Source: Bolinopsis microptera (lineage: Eukaryota; Ctenophora; Tentaculata; Lobata; Bolinopsidae). From it: a stretch of DNA of 64,000 nucleotides. The stretch is from NCBI RefSeq assembly GCF_026151205.1, contig NC_087077.1:20543510-20607509 (forward strand), written 5' to 3'. The notes beneath the pieces were generated by a model that did no database searches, was not told the DNA's origin, and worked only from the letters and a program-made list of their open reading frames with translations. Positions 44,385 to 55,118 of this stretch are shown here, in pieces. A program made the position numbers and the translations under genes. Positions within the stretch are counted from its first letter, which is position 1; the number at the start of each line of letters is the position of its first letter.

Positions 44385-45690
44385 ATGTCGTCTACCTTAC
44401 TGGCCGAACTAGAAGCTTCCGTAAAAGCAATAGCTGAATTAGATGAACAATAAGTAGTTTGATAAAGCAGAGTAAGGGATGGTCAAGATACTAGTCAGGA
44501 TGTAAAGGGAAATAAATATAAATCTAGGAGAACTTGTTGTCAAAATTACTACTGGCTAAAGTCGAGCACACAAACATCGAGAGACAAATAGCACAGTATA
44601 ATTCAGATACATCAACAGTACTTACAATCTGATAATAAACGTACTAATGCTGATAACAACAGATAGAGTTTCACCTCAAGATTGTCCAAACACAGTTTCT
44701 TGCCCGATGTGCCTAGTGTACATGTTCAGTCAAAAGCTCAGATCGCCAAGCTCCTAAGTTTAAGGTGGGGGCAAGATATATGTATATTTTAGATAGATTT
44801 GAACAATACATGATTATAAGTGGTGCTAGTTACGTTAACAACCTAGATTTACGTCTATTAAATCTTGTAGAAGACGATAAGATTACCGGAAGTTTTAAAA
44901 GCATTTTGAATACCATAAACAGTGCTAACATTTTGTCCGTGACTAAATTCACTGCGGCTATCAGAGCAGTATTGTACCCAAATGCGGAGTCACGTACCTT
45001 GAGAGATGCTATGTACAAATAAGGCAGAATCTGGATGAAAATGTGGAGGATTTCGCATTACGTATTGAAACAGAAGCTGCGAAGGCGTTCTCTCTCCCTT
45101 GAGCATACTCTCAAGAATGAGGCGTGTTTGTCTGCTTTGGGTAAGGACTCCACAGTGTAGAAGTAAGGCGGGAAACTTAAGGAATCTGAGTTAATGTTGT
45201 TTGATGTACTACAACGCTTAGGCTATCAAACACGAACATATACTGATATCAACCCAGGATCATGGTGATTAGAACCAGTTCACAGTTGCAGTCTTCATTT
45301 GACGTTTTACGGATTGACGGCCCAGATCAACCTCGTGTACCGCATACCAATTACCGCGCAGTACAGAACCACAACCAGAACAACTCAGGCGCAGTGAACG
45401 CCCATGATCTGCTATAACTGTAACCAGCCTGGACACATGGCGAGATTTCTGTCGGAATATCAGATCTGATCAGTACCGCAATGAACAAGATGTTAGATCA
45501 TGTAATATCTGCCATGGACCAAACCATCACACAAGTCAATGTTGGTCTAGAAATCAGAACCGTTATAGTAGGAATTCTGGTGCAAACACGTATTCTCAGT
45601 TTAACAACAATCAACGGTCTTCTTTAAACGGGAATACGGCTGGCGAGTTCACGGTACATCCCAGCCGTCTCAATTAGGTACTAACTATAA
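44385..45690 (+). pseudogene. gag, frameshifted
   Basis: ATG at 44385 begins a frame that stops at 44453. Further gag-like segments are open at 44765-45022. Two CCHC zinc knuckles follow: one starts at TGC 45410 (CYNCNQPGHMA, last Cys lost to a one-base slip) and an intact one spans 45501-45542 (CNICHGPNHHTSQC). CCHC knuckles bind the element RNA in capsids. Several indels break the frame; some are likely consensus errors. Confidence 0.7.
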
Positions 45691-46236
45691 CCGTGTTGAT
45701 AAGATAGTATCTAAGAAAGAACTATTAGCGAAGGGTAGCTGTATGGGTGTACCCGTTCATGTATTTTTAGATAGCGGAAGTGGTGTAAGTTTAGTGTCAC
45801 CAGGATTTATCAATAGAATAGGTCTGGTAGATAAGTACAGAATTCCAAAGCAACATTGACGTCATTTTCGAATAATGCCATAACTGTACTAGGTCAAATA
45901 AGCTTAGACCTCAGAATTGGAGAAGTTGTATCAGCTCGGCACGTATTCATCGTTACCAACATGTTAGACGTTGAATTTCTAGTGGGTTTGGATTTTCTTG
46001 AAGGCTAACAAGCTTAGTATAGATTTCGGTAGTTCCAAACTATTTAAAGAGAACGGTCAATCCTGTACATTATCGGAGAAACCACGTGACATACCTCATG
46101 TGAAGAAAATAAGGTGTAAAGATACAGTTATCATCCCTCCTAGAACAGTGCAGTTTATATCGGGTAAAATTCCCCCAAACATTTGTAAATTACCAAGGAA
46201 TAACAGAACCGTACGAGAAAACCATGTTAGCTACCG
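45691..46236 (+). pseudogene. aspartic protease region, frameshifted
   Basis: VFLDSGSG with the catalytic Asp at 45770-45772 (D-S-G triad) follows gag. Downstream a VEFLVGLDFL-type flap segment (about 45970-46005) is recognisable. A frame change near 45860 and another near 46000 split it. The enzyme would cleave the Gag-Pol precursor. Confidence 0.6.
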
Positions 46237-47508
46237 GTGTACTGGATGGCACCCTCTATAGTGTACACTGATAAACGTTGGGTTCCTATTAGGTGTATCA
46301 ATGTTAGTAATGAACCCATGACTATTTATAAGGGGAGCATGTTAGGTTTTCTGCGACCAGCCACAGAAAGTGGTGGTGTACAAGGAGTTAAAATGGTTCA
46401 CAGTAATGTGAGGGCGAATGATAGTCATCCTGCACCTGCCAGCTTCCATTCTGTTGCCGGAGAGAGGGTGAGTAAGTGGACTAAGAACGAGCTGTTTGAT
46501 GCTCTAAAGCTGCAGAAGATCCAAGTTGAGATGAGCGACTCTGAGAAACAGAGATTAAAGGATGTGTTGTGGAAGTATAGATCTTGTTTTGCTTACGACA
46601 AGGATGATTTTGGTTGTTGTAATATGTTTAACGCTCACATTGACCTCAAGAGAGATTCTGTACCCAGCTGGACGCCTGAGAGAAGGGTTCCTTACAATCT
46701 TGAACATAAGATGGATGATTTGATGGACAATATGATAAATACTGGAGTAGTTGAGCCACTGACAACTGAATCTAACTGGAATTCTCCCATTTTCCTCGTA
46801 GCCAAGTCTTCTCCTGGAACATATCGTGTGGTCGCAGATCTTCGGGGAGTAAACAAACAGTGCCTAGCGGACAAGTATGACTTTCCTAACATCAATCATG
46901 TACTAGATAAAATAGGTGGTGACTGTATATTCTCTACGTTTGATATGGCTGCGAGTTTCCATCAGATTCCATACGATGAAGCTTCAAAACCTATCACTGC
47001 ATTTAGTTATAAGGGACGTAGATATAATTTTGCTAGAATGATTATGGGTCACTGTAGTTCTAGTTCTATCTTTACTCGTATGGTCTACAGATTGTTAGAA
47101 CACTCACCTAGTATCGAACACCTTCTTTATTTTTTAGATGATTTACTTTTGGGTTCTAAGGATGTGCATTCTCACATTGAAAGACTGGAAAGGATGTTGA
47201 AGCAGCTGATGAGTGCGAATCTGAAGCTCACCCCCAACAAAACGGAATTGATGCGAACAGAGGTGAGATATGTCGGAATTACCCTGAGTACTGAAGGAAT
47301 ACGGATAAATGATGATCGAATAGAGGCAATCAAGAAAATAGAGCCTCCAAGAACGGTGAAAGAGACCCAAAAAGTGTTAGGATTCTTCGATACAACAGAA
47401 AATTCGTTAGACGTTATGCAGAGCTCGGTGAACCTCTATACGCACTGCTGCAGAAAGGAAGAAAGTTTGTCTGGACATCAGAATGCCAGAAAAGTTTCGA
47501 AGACCTGA
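46237..47508 (+). CDS. Ty3/gypsy reverse transcriptase (pol segment)
   Basis: An open frame of 423 codons containing the whole RT palm. Motifs include YRVVADLRGVNKQ, FDMAASFHQIP, a GHCSSSSIFTRM block, and the catalytic YFLDD (Asp residues 301 and 302). It begins with a GTG codon, so it is a continuation of pol rather than an independent start. A one-base slip near 47385 breaks the frame just after the KVLGF motif, so the last ~40 residues are out of frame. The enzyme copies element RNA into DNA in the cytoplasmic particle. Confidence 0.88.
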   Translation: MYWMAPSIVYTDKRWVPIRCINVSNEPMTIYKGSMLGFLRPATESGGVQGVKMVHSNVRANDSHPAPASFHSVAGERVSKWTKNELFDALKLQKIQVEMSDSEKQRLKDVLWKYRSCFAYDKDDFGCCNMFNAHIDLKRDSVPSWTPERRVPYNLEHKMDDLMDNMINTGVVEPLTTESNWNSPIFLVAKSSPGTYRVVADLRGVNKQCLADKYDFPNINHVLDKIGGDCIFSTFDMAASFHQIPYDEASKPITAFSYKGRRYNFARMIMGHCSSSSIFTRMVYRLLEHSPSIEHLLYFLDDLLLGSKDVHSHIERLERMLKQLMSANLKLTPNKTELMRTEVRYVGITLSTEGIRINDDRIEAIKKIEPPRTVKETQKVLGFFDTTENSLDVMQSSVNLYTHCCRKEESLSGHQNARKVSKT

Positions 47509-47582
47509 AAATTGCAATCAGCAGCTCGCCTACCCTCTGCTTCCCTGAGGTACACGATCCTCATGATTCTTACGAAGTTACA

Positions 47583-50237
47583 GTGGATGCTTCAATACAT
47601 GGTCTGGCTGCAACTTTAACCCAGATGATTGATGGACAGAGAAGAACGGTGGGGTACTTCAGCAAAGCAGTTCCTCGACACAAGAGAGAATGGGGTCAAA
47701 CAAAGCTTGAATTCGAGTCGTTATGTGCAAGTTTGAAACACTGGGCTGTCTATCTTAGAGGAGCTAAGACATTTAAAGTGATCACTGACTGCAAGAGTCT
47801 CCTCCACCTGGACACTATATTCAAAACTAACCCCACGATGATACGACGATTACAGGAGCTAGCAGCCTTCAACTTCACTATGCATCACATTGAAGGAGTG
47901 CGGAACGTCTCAGATTTCCTTTCTCGTTATGGAATGAAACCATCAACTGTTGAGATTTCTACACAGACTGAAGAAGCCGAGATGTTTAGAGTAAAGAGTA
48001 TTACACCAATCTGTGTAGATACGAACAGCGTGAAAGAAAATACTTCGTCACCACTCTGTGACGGAAGTAAAACTCAGTCCGAAAAGAAGAAGGAAAATAT
48101 CTTACCACCCGTCTGTGATGATAGCACGACTATCAGTGAGGTGGAGATACCCAGTGATCTGCAGCTACTATTTGAAGGAGAATACGAGTCTGTAGTGGAT
48201 TTCAAGATTCAAAAAGTTAAGGAGGTTGAATGCTATTGTGCATTGCAAAAAATGCCAGTAAATGAAAAGAGGTTGAGCGAAGAGGAAATTAAAGAATTTC
48301 AAGTATCTACTGTTACTGAGGATGTTGATGTCGAGCCTAAAAGAAAAAAGATATGTGATGAACAGGATAAAGATCAGATTCTCAAAGTGGTCAAAGACTG
48401 GATAATTGCTGGAGAAAAGCCCAAAATCCAGACTAATAGGACTCCAGCTATGTTAGTTTCATTGTGGAAACAATTTAATCTGCTGAAGATCTCTGATGAT
48501 GGTTTACTTATGAGAGCATGGGTGAATGTGAGACATCCAGATCAGAAACGGGACTTGATCGTTGTACCGGAGAATCTCGTCGAAGGGATTATGAAGCTAC
48601 ATCACTCGACCTTTACAAGTTGCCACCCTGGAGCAGAAATATCGGTTGACCTCTGTCGCCGAAACTTCTATTGGCCCAAGATGGTTGAGGATTTCAAAGA
48701 ATACATTGCAGCTTGCGAGAAGTGCGGAGCCATAAAGCAACCACAGAGGTACCTGAAAGCCCCTCTACGACACATGTTATTCCACTCCTTCAACGATTGC
48801 ATCATTGTGGACCACATAGTGCCAGAGTCTGAAGGAAGAACTCCACGAGGATATCGGTATATCCTGACTATAACTGATGCGTGGAGCAACTTTGTTGTGG
48901 CAATTCCTGTAAAAACACAGACTGCAAAGGAAAACATTGAACAAATTGTTCGACGTTGGACGTTGATTCATGGAATACCAAAAGAGATCATCGTCGATAA
49001 TCATCCAGGCTACTCGGCTGATTATTTCAAAGCAGTATGGCAGTACTTTGAATGTAAGGTAACTCACGGCACAAGTTACAAAGCACGGAGCACCGGAAAA
49101 GCAGAGAGATCTAATAAAAGGATAAACCAGGCGTTGAGAGCTGCTATTCCAGAGGGAAAAGAAAGATGCTGGGACATTTATCTGGGCTACTGTGTCATGG
49201 CGCTTAACTCGCTGAAAAACAGACACACTGGATACTCAAGCAACAGATTAGTCTTTGGAAGGGAAACAAACACCCCGATAACTTTACTTGTGGATAATGA
49301 CTTAAAGACGGAGATCCCATCAAAGAAAAGTAAAGGAGCTTACGAGATGTATACCTTGATGAAGAGAACACTTAGAAAAGTTCGGGAAAATGCGGACACG
49401 GACTTTCTGTACTCTAAACATCAGCATGACAGAAATATCCTGGGACCATACTTTAAAGCAGGTGATCTGTGTTATGTCCTGATAAACTGTCCTCAACACA
49501 AGTACTCTATAAGATGGAGAGGTCCGCCATTGGTAAAGAAAGTGATAAATGACCATCTATATGTTGTGCAGATAACACCTGAAACGGATAAAGTGACAAA
49601 TATCAGTAAAATGAAACATTTTGCGAGGAATAAGCACAATAAGACCAAATATCCTCTAGCTGTCACCCACTCTGGCGCACAGACTGCTCTCCCTGTCACC
49701 CAATCTGGTGCACAGACTGCTTCTTCAGACACCCATACAGGTGAACTGAACAACGATGACAGTGACGAAGACGAACAGTTTGCTACAATACATCATCCTC
49801 AGCGTAGAAAAAGACAGTCTTTACATCCCAACAAGACACTTGATCCTGTGATAGCTGCTCCTGATATGAGTAGTACCCCAGTTCAACCACCACCTGCTCG
49901 GACAACCACACGAGAGATTGAAAGATTACCAGCTTCGCCAATATCGATAAGGACCACTCCTCCAACGGAATTGAATGAAGAAGAAACTGATCGACGAAGT
50001 GGATCTTTAGAAGAACAGGAGAGTAGAAACTCAACGGGTGCCTTTGTGTCTTTCGAAACTAGTGATGAAGGCACAGTTCAGCTGGATGCTGAAGAACAGA
50101 GCCATCAAGAGATACCGGAACCAGAACCACGATATGGGTTAAGGAACAGAGAAAGTTTGCGACCTCCGGACTATTACAGCGATAACCAACCATCTACGAT
50201 TAGACGGGTGATTAACAATCTGGCTGGAATATTTTAG
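47583..50237 (+). CDS. Ty3/gypsy RNase H and integrase (pol segment)
   Basis: 884 codons continuing pol after the slip. RNase H begins at once (VDAS, catalytic Asp 2) and spans about 1-120. The integrase has an HHCC zinc-binding region (about 338-385) and the catalytic core D410, D472, E508. Exactly 35 residues lie between the last two (DD35E). A GPY/F-like module with WRGPP follows at about 640-680. The final ~170 residues are low complexity, acidic and proline-rich. The start codon listed is GTG, so translation comes from upstream pol. Integrase inserts the cDNA, giving the 4-bp duplication seen. Confidence 0.92.
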   Translation: MDASIHGLAATLTQMIDGQRRTVGYFSKAVPRHKREWGQTKLEFESLCASLKHWAVYLRGAKTFKVITDCKSLLHLDTIFKTNPTMIRRLQELAAFNFTMHHIEGVRNVSDFLSRYGMKPSTVEISTQTEEAEMFRVKSITPICVDTNSVKENTSSPLCDGSKTQSEKKKENILPPVCDDSTTISEVEIPSDLQLLFEGEYESVVDFKIQKVKEVECYCALQKMPVNEKRLSEEEIKEFQVSTVTEDVDVEPKRKKICDEQDKDQILKVVKDWIIAGEKPKIQTNRTPAMLVSLWKQFNLLKISDDGLLMRAWVNVRHPDQKRDLIVVPENLVEGIMKLHHSTFTSCHPGAEISVDLCRRNFYWPKMVEDFKEYIAACEKCGAIKQPQRYLKAPLRHMLFHSFNDCIIVDHIVPESEGRTPRGYRYILTITDAWSNFVVAIPVKTQTAKENIEQIVRRWTLIHGIPKEIIVDNHPGYSADYFKAVWQYFECKVTHGTSYKARSTGKAERSNKRINQALRAAIPEGKERCWDIYLGYCVMALNSLKNRHTGYSSNRLVFGRETNTPITLLVDNDLKTEIPSKKSKGAYEMYTLMKRTLRKVRENADTDFLYSKHQHDRNILGPYFKAGDLCYVLINCPQHKYSIRWRGPPLVKKVINDHLYVVQITPETDKVTNISKMKHFARNKHNKTKYPLAVTHSGAQTALPVTQSGAQTASSDTHTGELNNDDSDEDEQFATIHHPQRRKRQSLHPNKTLDPVIAAPDMSSTPVQPPPARTTTREIERLPASPISIRTTPPTELNEEETDRRSGSLEEQESRNSTGAFVSFETSDEGTVQLDAEEQSHQEIPEPEPRYGLRNRESLRPPDYYSDNQPSTIRRVINNLAGIF

Positions 50238-50874
50238 TAATGCCAGATATTCGGGCACGGTTTCAAGACTGGGATTGGAGTGCTACCCAGGCCCAACCGA
50301 GCACAGTTGACCGATCGATTATAGTTGGTATAGTTCTAGCCACACTGCTAGACTACATCAGTATGAGTCAGAATGTTTGTCAGTAGTATTTGTCTGTGTA
50401 AACCAGTTAACAGAAGTACCTGGCGTTTCAAGATGGGAAAGAAAATGATGTTTCTTCAACGACGGAGTAAAAGATGGAGAAAGATTTATGATGATAAAGA
50501 AAAGATGGATACGAAATGATGACGATGAACTATTTTTGTTGATTTTGAGTAAATATGAAGAGGACAGTTTATATCTAATTGTAATAGATGATCATTTTTA
50601 TCCTGCCTCTGAGAAGGACTATTGTATGTGAATGTATATGATTTGAAGTTCAGTTATAGCTCTTTTAAAACGTACTATGTGTACCGTTTTTTAAACGCGG
50701 TTTTGAAGTAATATTTACAAGATTGTAATATTTGGGCGATGATTCTGTTTTAGTCGCAAATATTTTAAAATAATATTGAATTTTTGGGAAAATATTTTTT
50801 ATAAGATTTTAATTTTTGATGTTATGTTGTCTCCTAGAGACGACACATCATCACGTTTTCTTGTTGGGGTGATA
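50238..50874. other. internal 3' region of the LTR element
   Basis: Non-coding and AT-rich. The purine-rich stretch GGGGTGATA at 50866-50874 immediately precedes the 3' LTR and is a plausible polypurine tract. Confidence 0.6.
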
Positions 50875-51905
50875 TGTAGTAAAGTAGGATTAGGGTCAAT
50901 TTAGTAGGGTCAAGGGTTAAGTTAGGTTTTTAGTACAGTTTATATTATAGTTTAATAGTTAGTTCTTATAGTCCATAATGAGAGTAAAGTAATTTCGTAG
51001 GTTTTATATTGCAGCATCTTTTAGAATCCTTTTAGTGCTAGGTTACATTCATTTACATTTCTTATCTTTTAATTTTAGTTTAAGTGTAAGTACCAGGGAC
51101 AAAAGGTTTTCGCGATTATTTTGGCCAAATTTCGCGGTACCGCGAAATTTGACAGGCTATACATTAAACTATACATAAAATTTGTCGCGGAGAATGGGAA
51201 ATTTCGCGATTTCGTACATGCCGCGAAATCCTTTTGTCCCTGGTAAGTACGAGCACGCGGAAGTTGTACTCATGCGTGACTTATATTCACGCGTGAGTAC
51301 AGCCTTTTTAAGGGCCTTCTTGTTGAGTGCGGGCGTCTAGTCTGTGTCACGTCCCCCTTTTGGAGAGTTTTTAAGATTATTACAAAGTACAATACGTTTA
51401 TTTACCGAATTATCCAAAGACTTTTTTCTATTCTATTTAGACATTTTTAGTGAGACACACTTCTCACCTTTATAAGTTTACTGTTGAAGTTTAGTAAGGC
51501 ACACTCCTTACTGTTGTATCGGACACACTTCTGATACAACCAAATTGTAGAGACACACTTCTCTCCTTTATTGTTACGTATTTGTTGTTGAAGTTTAGTA
51601 AGGCACACTCCTTACTGTTGTATCAGACACGCTTCTGATACAACCAAATTGTAGAGACACACTTCTCTCCTTTACTGTTACGTATTTATTGTTGAAGTTT
51701 AGTAAGGCACACTCCTTACTGTTGTATCGGACACACTTCTGATACAACTAAATTGTTGAGACACACTTCTCTCCTTTTCTGTTATTGATATTGGGACATA
51801 CTTCCCGATCGTTTGATACTAGTGAGTGTAGATTGACATAAGTTAGGAACGCCCACGTTCTCGCCACGTAAGACCAACCTATAGTATAATACCTCGTTTA
51901 CAACA
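50875..51905 (+). repeat. 3' LTR (1,031 bp)
   Basis: Same ends as the 5' LTR. It is longer because it contains a 151-bp MITE with its 6-bp duplication and one additional ~108-bp internal unit. Confidence 0.92.
51093..51243. mobile_element. 151-bp MITE inside the 3' LTR
   Basis: Perfect 14-bp TIRs CCAGGGACAAAAGG and CCTTTTGTCCCTGG are flanked by TAAGTA on both sides (51087-51092, 51244-51249). The empty site in the 5' LTR reads once. Internally there is a 24-bp perfect palindrome (51127-51150, centre CGCGGTACCGCG). A 6-bp TSD is compatible with few superfamilies; a 2-bp TA target is an alternative reading. Confidence 0.88.
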
Positions 51906-53285
51906 ATTACCTTACAACGTTAAGTTAAGCAGGAGCTGTTCTAGTAACCATTATTTTACAACGTTAAGTTAATCAGGAGCTGTTCTAGTAACCATTATCT
52001 TACAACGTTAAGTTACGCAGGAGCTGTTCTAGTAACCATTATCTTACAACGTTAAGTTAAGCAGGAGCTGTTCTAGTAACCATTATCTTACAACGTTAAG
52101 TTAAGCAGGAGCTGTTCTAGTAACCATTACCTTACAACGTTAAGTTAAGCAGGAGCTGTTCTAATAACCATTATCTTACAACGTTAAGTTAAGCAGGAGC
52201 TGTTCTAGTAATCATTATCTTACAACGTTAATTAAGCAGGAGCTGTTCTAGTAACCATTACCTTACAACGTTAAGTTAATCAGGAGCTGTTCTAGTAACC
52301 TTTATCTTACAACGTTAAGTTAAGCAGGAGCTGTTCTAGTAACCATTATCTTACAACGTTAAGTTAAGCAGGAGCTGTTCTTGTAACCATTATCTTACAA
52401 CGTTAAGTTAAGCAGGAGCTGTTCTAGTAACTATTATCTTACAACGTTAAGTTAAGCAGGAGCTGTTCTAGTAACCATTATCTTACAACGTTAAGTTAAG
52501 CAGGAGCTGTTCTAGTAACCATTATTTTACAACGTTAAGTTAAGCAGGAGCTGTTCTAGTAACCATTATCTTACAACGTTAAGTTAAGCAGGAGCTGTTC
52601 TAGTAACCATTATCTTACAACGTTAAGTTAAGCAGGAGCTGTTCTAGTAACCATTATCTTACAACGTTAAGTTAAGCAGGAGCTGTTCTAGTAACCATTA
52701 CCTTACAACGTTAAGTTAAGCAGGAGCTGTTCTAATAACGATTATCTTACAACGTTAAGTTAAGCAGGAGCTGTTCTAATAACCATTATCTTACAACGTT
52801 AAGTTAAGCAGGAGCTGTTCTAGTAACCATTATCTTACAACGTTAAGTTAAGCAGGAGCTGTTCTAGTAACCATTATCTTACAACGTTAAGTTAAGCAGG
52901 AGCTGTTCTAGTAACCATTATCTTACAACGTTAAGTTAAGCAGGAGCTGTTCTAGTAACCATTACCTTACAACGTTAAGTTAAGCAGGAGCTGTTCTAGT
53001 AACCATTATCTTACAACGTTAAGTTAAGCAGGAGCTGTTCTAGTAACCATTATCTTACAACGTTAAGTTAAGCAGGAGCTGTTCTAGTAACCATTATCTT
53101 ACAACGTTAAGTTAAGCAGGAGCTGTTCTAGTAACCATTATCTTACAACGTTAAGTTAAGCAGGAGCTGTTCTAGTAACCATTATCTTACAACGTTAAGT
53201 TAAGCAGGAGCTGTTCTAGTAACCATTATCTTACAACGTTAATTTAAGCAGGAGCTGTTCTAGTAACCATTATCTTACAGCTTCA
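51906..53285. repeat. 44-bp minisatellite, right block (clean)
   Basis: About 31 units, nearly identical, continuing the array interrupted by the LTR element. Confidence 0.95.
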
Positions 53286-53435
53286 ATTACCCAATATCAA
53301 TACCCACTGCTTACGTATCTATCCAGCTCACGGACACGCACACGGTTACCATGACAACACGCACTCGGTCCTCCTTGGTTAAGTTAGACGATCTACATCT
53401 GTCAAGATTGTGTTGTTGGATCGTGTTCTGTCAGG
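53286..53435. other. short linker between minisatellites
   Basis: Contains 'ggttaccatgacaac', a partial X-box, near 53344. No gene was recognised. Confidence 0.4.
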
Positions 53436-53985
53436 TCTGACAGGGAGAGCGTTGTTGCCTGGTAACAGGGAGAGCGTTGTTGCCTGGTAACAGGGAGAGC
53501 GTTGTTGCCTGGTAACAGGGAGAGCGTTGTTGCCTGGTAACAGGGAGAGCGTTGTTGCCTGGTAACAGGGAGAGCGTTGTTGCCTGGTAACAGGGAGAGC
53601 GTTGTTGCCTGGTAACAGGGAGAGCGTTGTTGCCTGGTAACAGGGAGAGCGTTGTTGCCTGGTAACAGGGAGAGCGTTGTTGCCTGGTAACAGGGAGGGC
53701 GTTGTTGCCTGGTAATAGGGAGAGCGTTGTTGCCTGGTAATAGGGAGAGCGTTGTTGCCTGGTAACAGGGAGAGCGTTGTTGCCTGGTAACAGGGAGAGC
53801 GTTGTTGCCTGGTAACAGGGAGAGCGTTGTTGCCTGGTAACAGGGATAGCGTTGTTGCCTGGTAACAGGGATAGCGTTGTTGCCTGGTAACAGGGAGAGC
53901 GTTGTTGCCTGGTAACAGGGAGAGCGTTGTTGCCTGATAACAGGGAGAGCGTTGTTGCCTGGTAACAGGGAGAGGATATCTTAGT
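53436..53985. repeat. 25-bp minisatellite with X-box-like core
   Basis: About 22 units of AGGGAGAGCG-TTGTTGCCTGGTAAC. Every unit contains GTTGCC-T-GGTAAC, two RFX half sites with a 1-bp spacer. Variation is minimal (agggatagc, ggtaatag). Confidence 0.95.
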
Positions 53986-54530
53986 TGTGGAGATGATGGT
54001 TATGTGTTAGAGAGGACTACAACCGGGGGTAGTTTTGTGAACATTGATTTTAGCCTGTGGTTAGCTTGTAGAATCATTTAGATAATGTGTATATATCCTA
54101 TTCGCTTGAGCGCGATGTTTTATTATGTTGAAAGTAAATTACATAATTTGTTATCTGCTGCTGGCGTACGCTGGGAAACATAGTTAAGTGCGCACGAACC
54201 AACTATGCAGTGGGAAATGTTTTCGTTTACTGACAGCAAATCTGATATGCAAGCCAAATAAAAGCCTCAGAAAGGTGTTAGACAGTAACATTCTCAGTGA
54301 ATATATATTTATTTATAGTGTGAAATTATTTTATTAAAACTTCTTTCGTTCTATTTTTTGCCTTCGACAGATTTCATTTTTTCGCTGATCTGATTCTAGA
54401 AGCTTTTCTTTTAGTTTTATTTTGGTTCTCTCAAAATAATCACCATAGAGCTTACTTTGAACCCCCTAGCCAGGGTACTTTCTCTTTAATCATTTGGAAT
54501 ATCGTTAATTCTGTCCTGTGAGTCTTGCTC
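53986..54530. other. intergenic stretch, nothing recognised
   Basis: AT-rich, no domain-bearing ORF. Confidence 0.4.
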
Positions 54531-55035
54531 AGTAACCATGGTAACGCTGTGAGTCAGTAACCATGGTAACGCTGTGAGTAACCATGGTAACGCTGTGAGT
54601 CAGCCATTATACACACTACTCTCGAGACTTGCGCAGCTTTACCGGAGCTTTAACCCTTACACTGCACATAACTACAGTAACCATGGTAACGCTGTGATAC
54701 ACTGCACATAACTACAGTAACCATGGTAACGCTGTGATACACTGCACATAACTACAGTAACCATGGTAACGCTGTGATACACTGTACATAACTACAGTAA
54801 CCATGGTAACGCTGTGATACACTGCACATAACTACAGTAACCATGGTAACGCTGTGATACACTGCACATAACTACAGTAACCATGGTAACGCTGTGATAC
54901 ACTGCACATAACTACAGTAACCATGGTAACGCTGTGATACACTGCACATAACTACAGTAACCATGGTAACGCTGTGATACACTGCACATAACTACAGTAA
55001 CCATGGTAACGCTGTGATACACTGCACATAACTAC
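54531..55035. repeat. 21-bp and 40-bp repeats with GTAACCATGGTAAC
   Basis: Three short units (54531-54602), then about nine 40-bp units (54660-55035) of TACACTGCACATAACTACAG-TAACCATGGTAACGCTGTGA. Each contains the perfect 14-bp palindrome GTAACCATGGTAAC. The array lies just downstream of the LINE ORF (minus strand) and could be its 3' tail region or host satellite. Confidence 0.95.
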
Positions 55036-55118
55036 GTGTGATCCAATGTATACACCCTGTTTACATTATTTTATTATAAAACAGGATCTTACCGACAAAA
55101 ATGATTCTTAAAAATACC

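Larger units (their letters stand above)
43592..51905 (+). mobile_element. Ty3/gypsy LTR retrotransposon, full length
   Basis: Two LTRs (TG...CA) with a primer-binding site, gag with zinc knuckles, aspartic protease, RT, RNase H and integrase in that order, the Ty3/gypsy arrangement. No envelope ORF was recognised. It is inserted into the 44-bp minisatellite with a 4-bp TSD. RT, RNase H and integrase are almost intact; gag and protease carry several frameshifts. Since LTR differences are mainly indels plus one repeat-copy change and a MITE, the insertion may be young and part of the damage may be assembly error. Confidence 0.92.

Noticed and set aside
43592-51905. Envelope gene or retrovirus-like status for the LTR element
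   Set aside because: After integrase there is only a low-complexity tail and about 640 bp of non-coding DNA before the 3' LTR; no signal peptide or membrane segment is seen.
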